From Rhodobacter sp. (GTDB taxonomy: Bacteria; Pseudomonadota; Alphaproteobacteria; Rhodobacterales; Rhodobacteraceae), in the NCBI GenBank assembly GCA_020250175.1, contig JADCEN010000003.1, positions 124,001-188,000 of the forward strand: a stretch of 64,000 nt of DNA, in the 5' to 3' direction. Below, piece after piece: positions 63,411-64,000 of this stretch (within the stretch, counting starts at the first letter, position 1; each line of letters opens with the position of its first letter). Both the position numbers and the translations under genes were made by a program. The notes beneath the pieces are model-generated. The model saw only the letters and a program-made list of their open reading frames with translations. It had not been told where the DNA came from and made no database searches.

Positions 63411-64000
63411 CGATTTCCTTGTTCGCGCCGGGCTGGCCGGTATCGGCCTGTCGCTTGCGGCCGGGCCTTTGGGGGCCTTTGTGGTCTGGCGGCGCATGGC
63501 CTATTTCGGCGATGCCACGGCGCACGCAGCCATTCTGGGCGTGGCGCTGGCGCTGGCGACTGACCTGCCCGTGGGGCTTGGCACGCTGACGGTGGCATTG
63601 CTGATGGCGGTCACCGTGGCAACGCTGGCGGCACGCGGCTGGGCGATGGATACAACGCTGGGCGTGCTGGCGCATTCGGCGCTGGCCTTTGGCCTCGTCG
63701 CGATCAGCTTCGTCCACGGGGTGCGCACCGATCTGTCGGCCTGGCTGTTCGGCGACATCCTGGCGGTGACGCGGGGCGACCTGGCCCAGATCTGGGGCGG
63801 GGCCGGTCTGGTGGCGCTGCTGCTGATCTGGCGCTGGTCGGCACTGCTCACCGCGACCCTGAACGAGGATCTCGCGCATGCGTCCGGGCTTAACCCGGGG
63901 CGCGAACGTCTGGTGCTGGTGCTGGCGCTGGCGGTTGTCGTCGCCGTGGCCATCAAGGTTGTGGGGGCGCTGCTGATCGCCGCCATGCTGATCATCCCCG
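63403..64000 (+). CDS. znuB: Zinc ABC transporter permease, 3' end cut off
   Basis: At least 199 residues before the window edge (family about 260-280). ATG 63403 overlaps the znuC stop. Several membrane segments of the ABC-3 family: AGLAGIGLSLAAGPLGAFVV, FGDATAHAAILGVALAL and ALALAVVVAVAIKVVGALLI. It pairs as the homodimeric channel with ZnuC. Confidence 0.94.
   Translation, partial: MLDDFLVRAGLAGIGLSLAAGPLGAFVVWRRMAYFGDATAHAAILGVALALATDLPVGLGTLTVALLMAVTVATLAARGWAMDTTLGVLAHSALAFGLVAISFVHGVRTDLSAWLFGDILAVTRGDLAQIWGGAGLVALLLIWRWSALLTATLNEDLAHASGLNPGRERLVLVLALAVVVAVAIKVVGALLIAAMLIIP

Overview
This is a high-GC window whose gene content points to an alphaproteobacterium of the Rhodobacter/Paracoccus group (Rhodobacterales). 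The clearest pointers are a GcrA cell-cycle regulator, a sorbitol/mannitol operon ordered like smoEFGK-smoS-mtlK of Rhodobacter sphaeroides, an opgG-opgI-opgH-opgC glucan operon, and a Zur/ZnuABC zinc locus. The assignment rests on gene content and order only.

Layout. 1-2276 is the 5' part of gcvP (glycine cleavage P protein, minus strand, cut by the window edge). 2277-5690 holds a dispersed repeat, a beta-helix membrane protein and two decayed gene remnants. 5691-7421 is a SulP anion transporter. 7590-15671 is the polyol catabolic cluster: HAD phosphatase, SorC-type regulator, ABC importer, sorbitol dehydrogenase and mannitol dehydrogenase. 16092-20812 is the osmoregulated periplasmic glucan operon. 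20949-23095 (minus) carries hisH, hisB and gcrA. 23446-25836 is an arginine cluster: a 17-codon Arg-rich leader ORF, argD and argF. 26126-31041 has a DUF1993 gene converging on a DUF3108-hrpB-MFS run. 31168-32172 is a MeaB-type GTPase.

33355-37177 is a compact, overlapping five-gene operon (fghA, UPF0178, DMT permease, HAD hydrolase, ornithine-cyclodeaminase-like enzyme). 37393-39510 is the one clearly foreign patch: a lower-GC ClpP-like gene, tRNA-Pro(CGG) and a decayed ISAs1-type element. 39718-46893 holds a Rieske-like fragment, then a minus-strand SLC13 permease / M20 dipeptidase / beta-helix membrane protein run, divergent from an AbgT transporter. 47020-52371 is an RND pump (adaptor plus permease) overlapping an MFS permease. 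52368-58682 (minus) carries lipid/esterase-like hydrolases, a CIA30 protein and an FAD amine-oxidase-like enzyme. 58848-64000 has a CbiX-like chelatase, aldose 1-epimerase, znuA and zur-znuC-znuB around a palindromic Zur-box candidate.

Most of the window is ordinary chromosome. The observations most worth checking are: a dispersed intergenic repeat family (three copies about 30 kb apart) with a hairpin and a conserved hypothetical reading frame; a second hairpin repeat family; the candidate arginine attenuator before argD; OpgI as a detached N-terminus of OpgH; and the foreign ClpP-like gene beside tRNA-Pro. I saw no CRISPR array, rRNA, prophage or complete insertion sequence.
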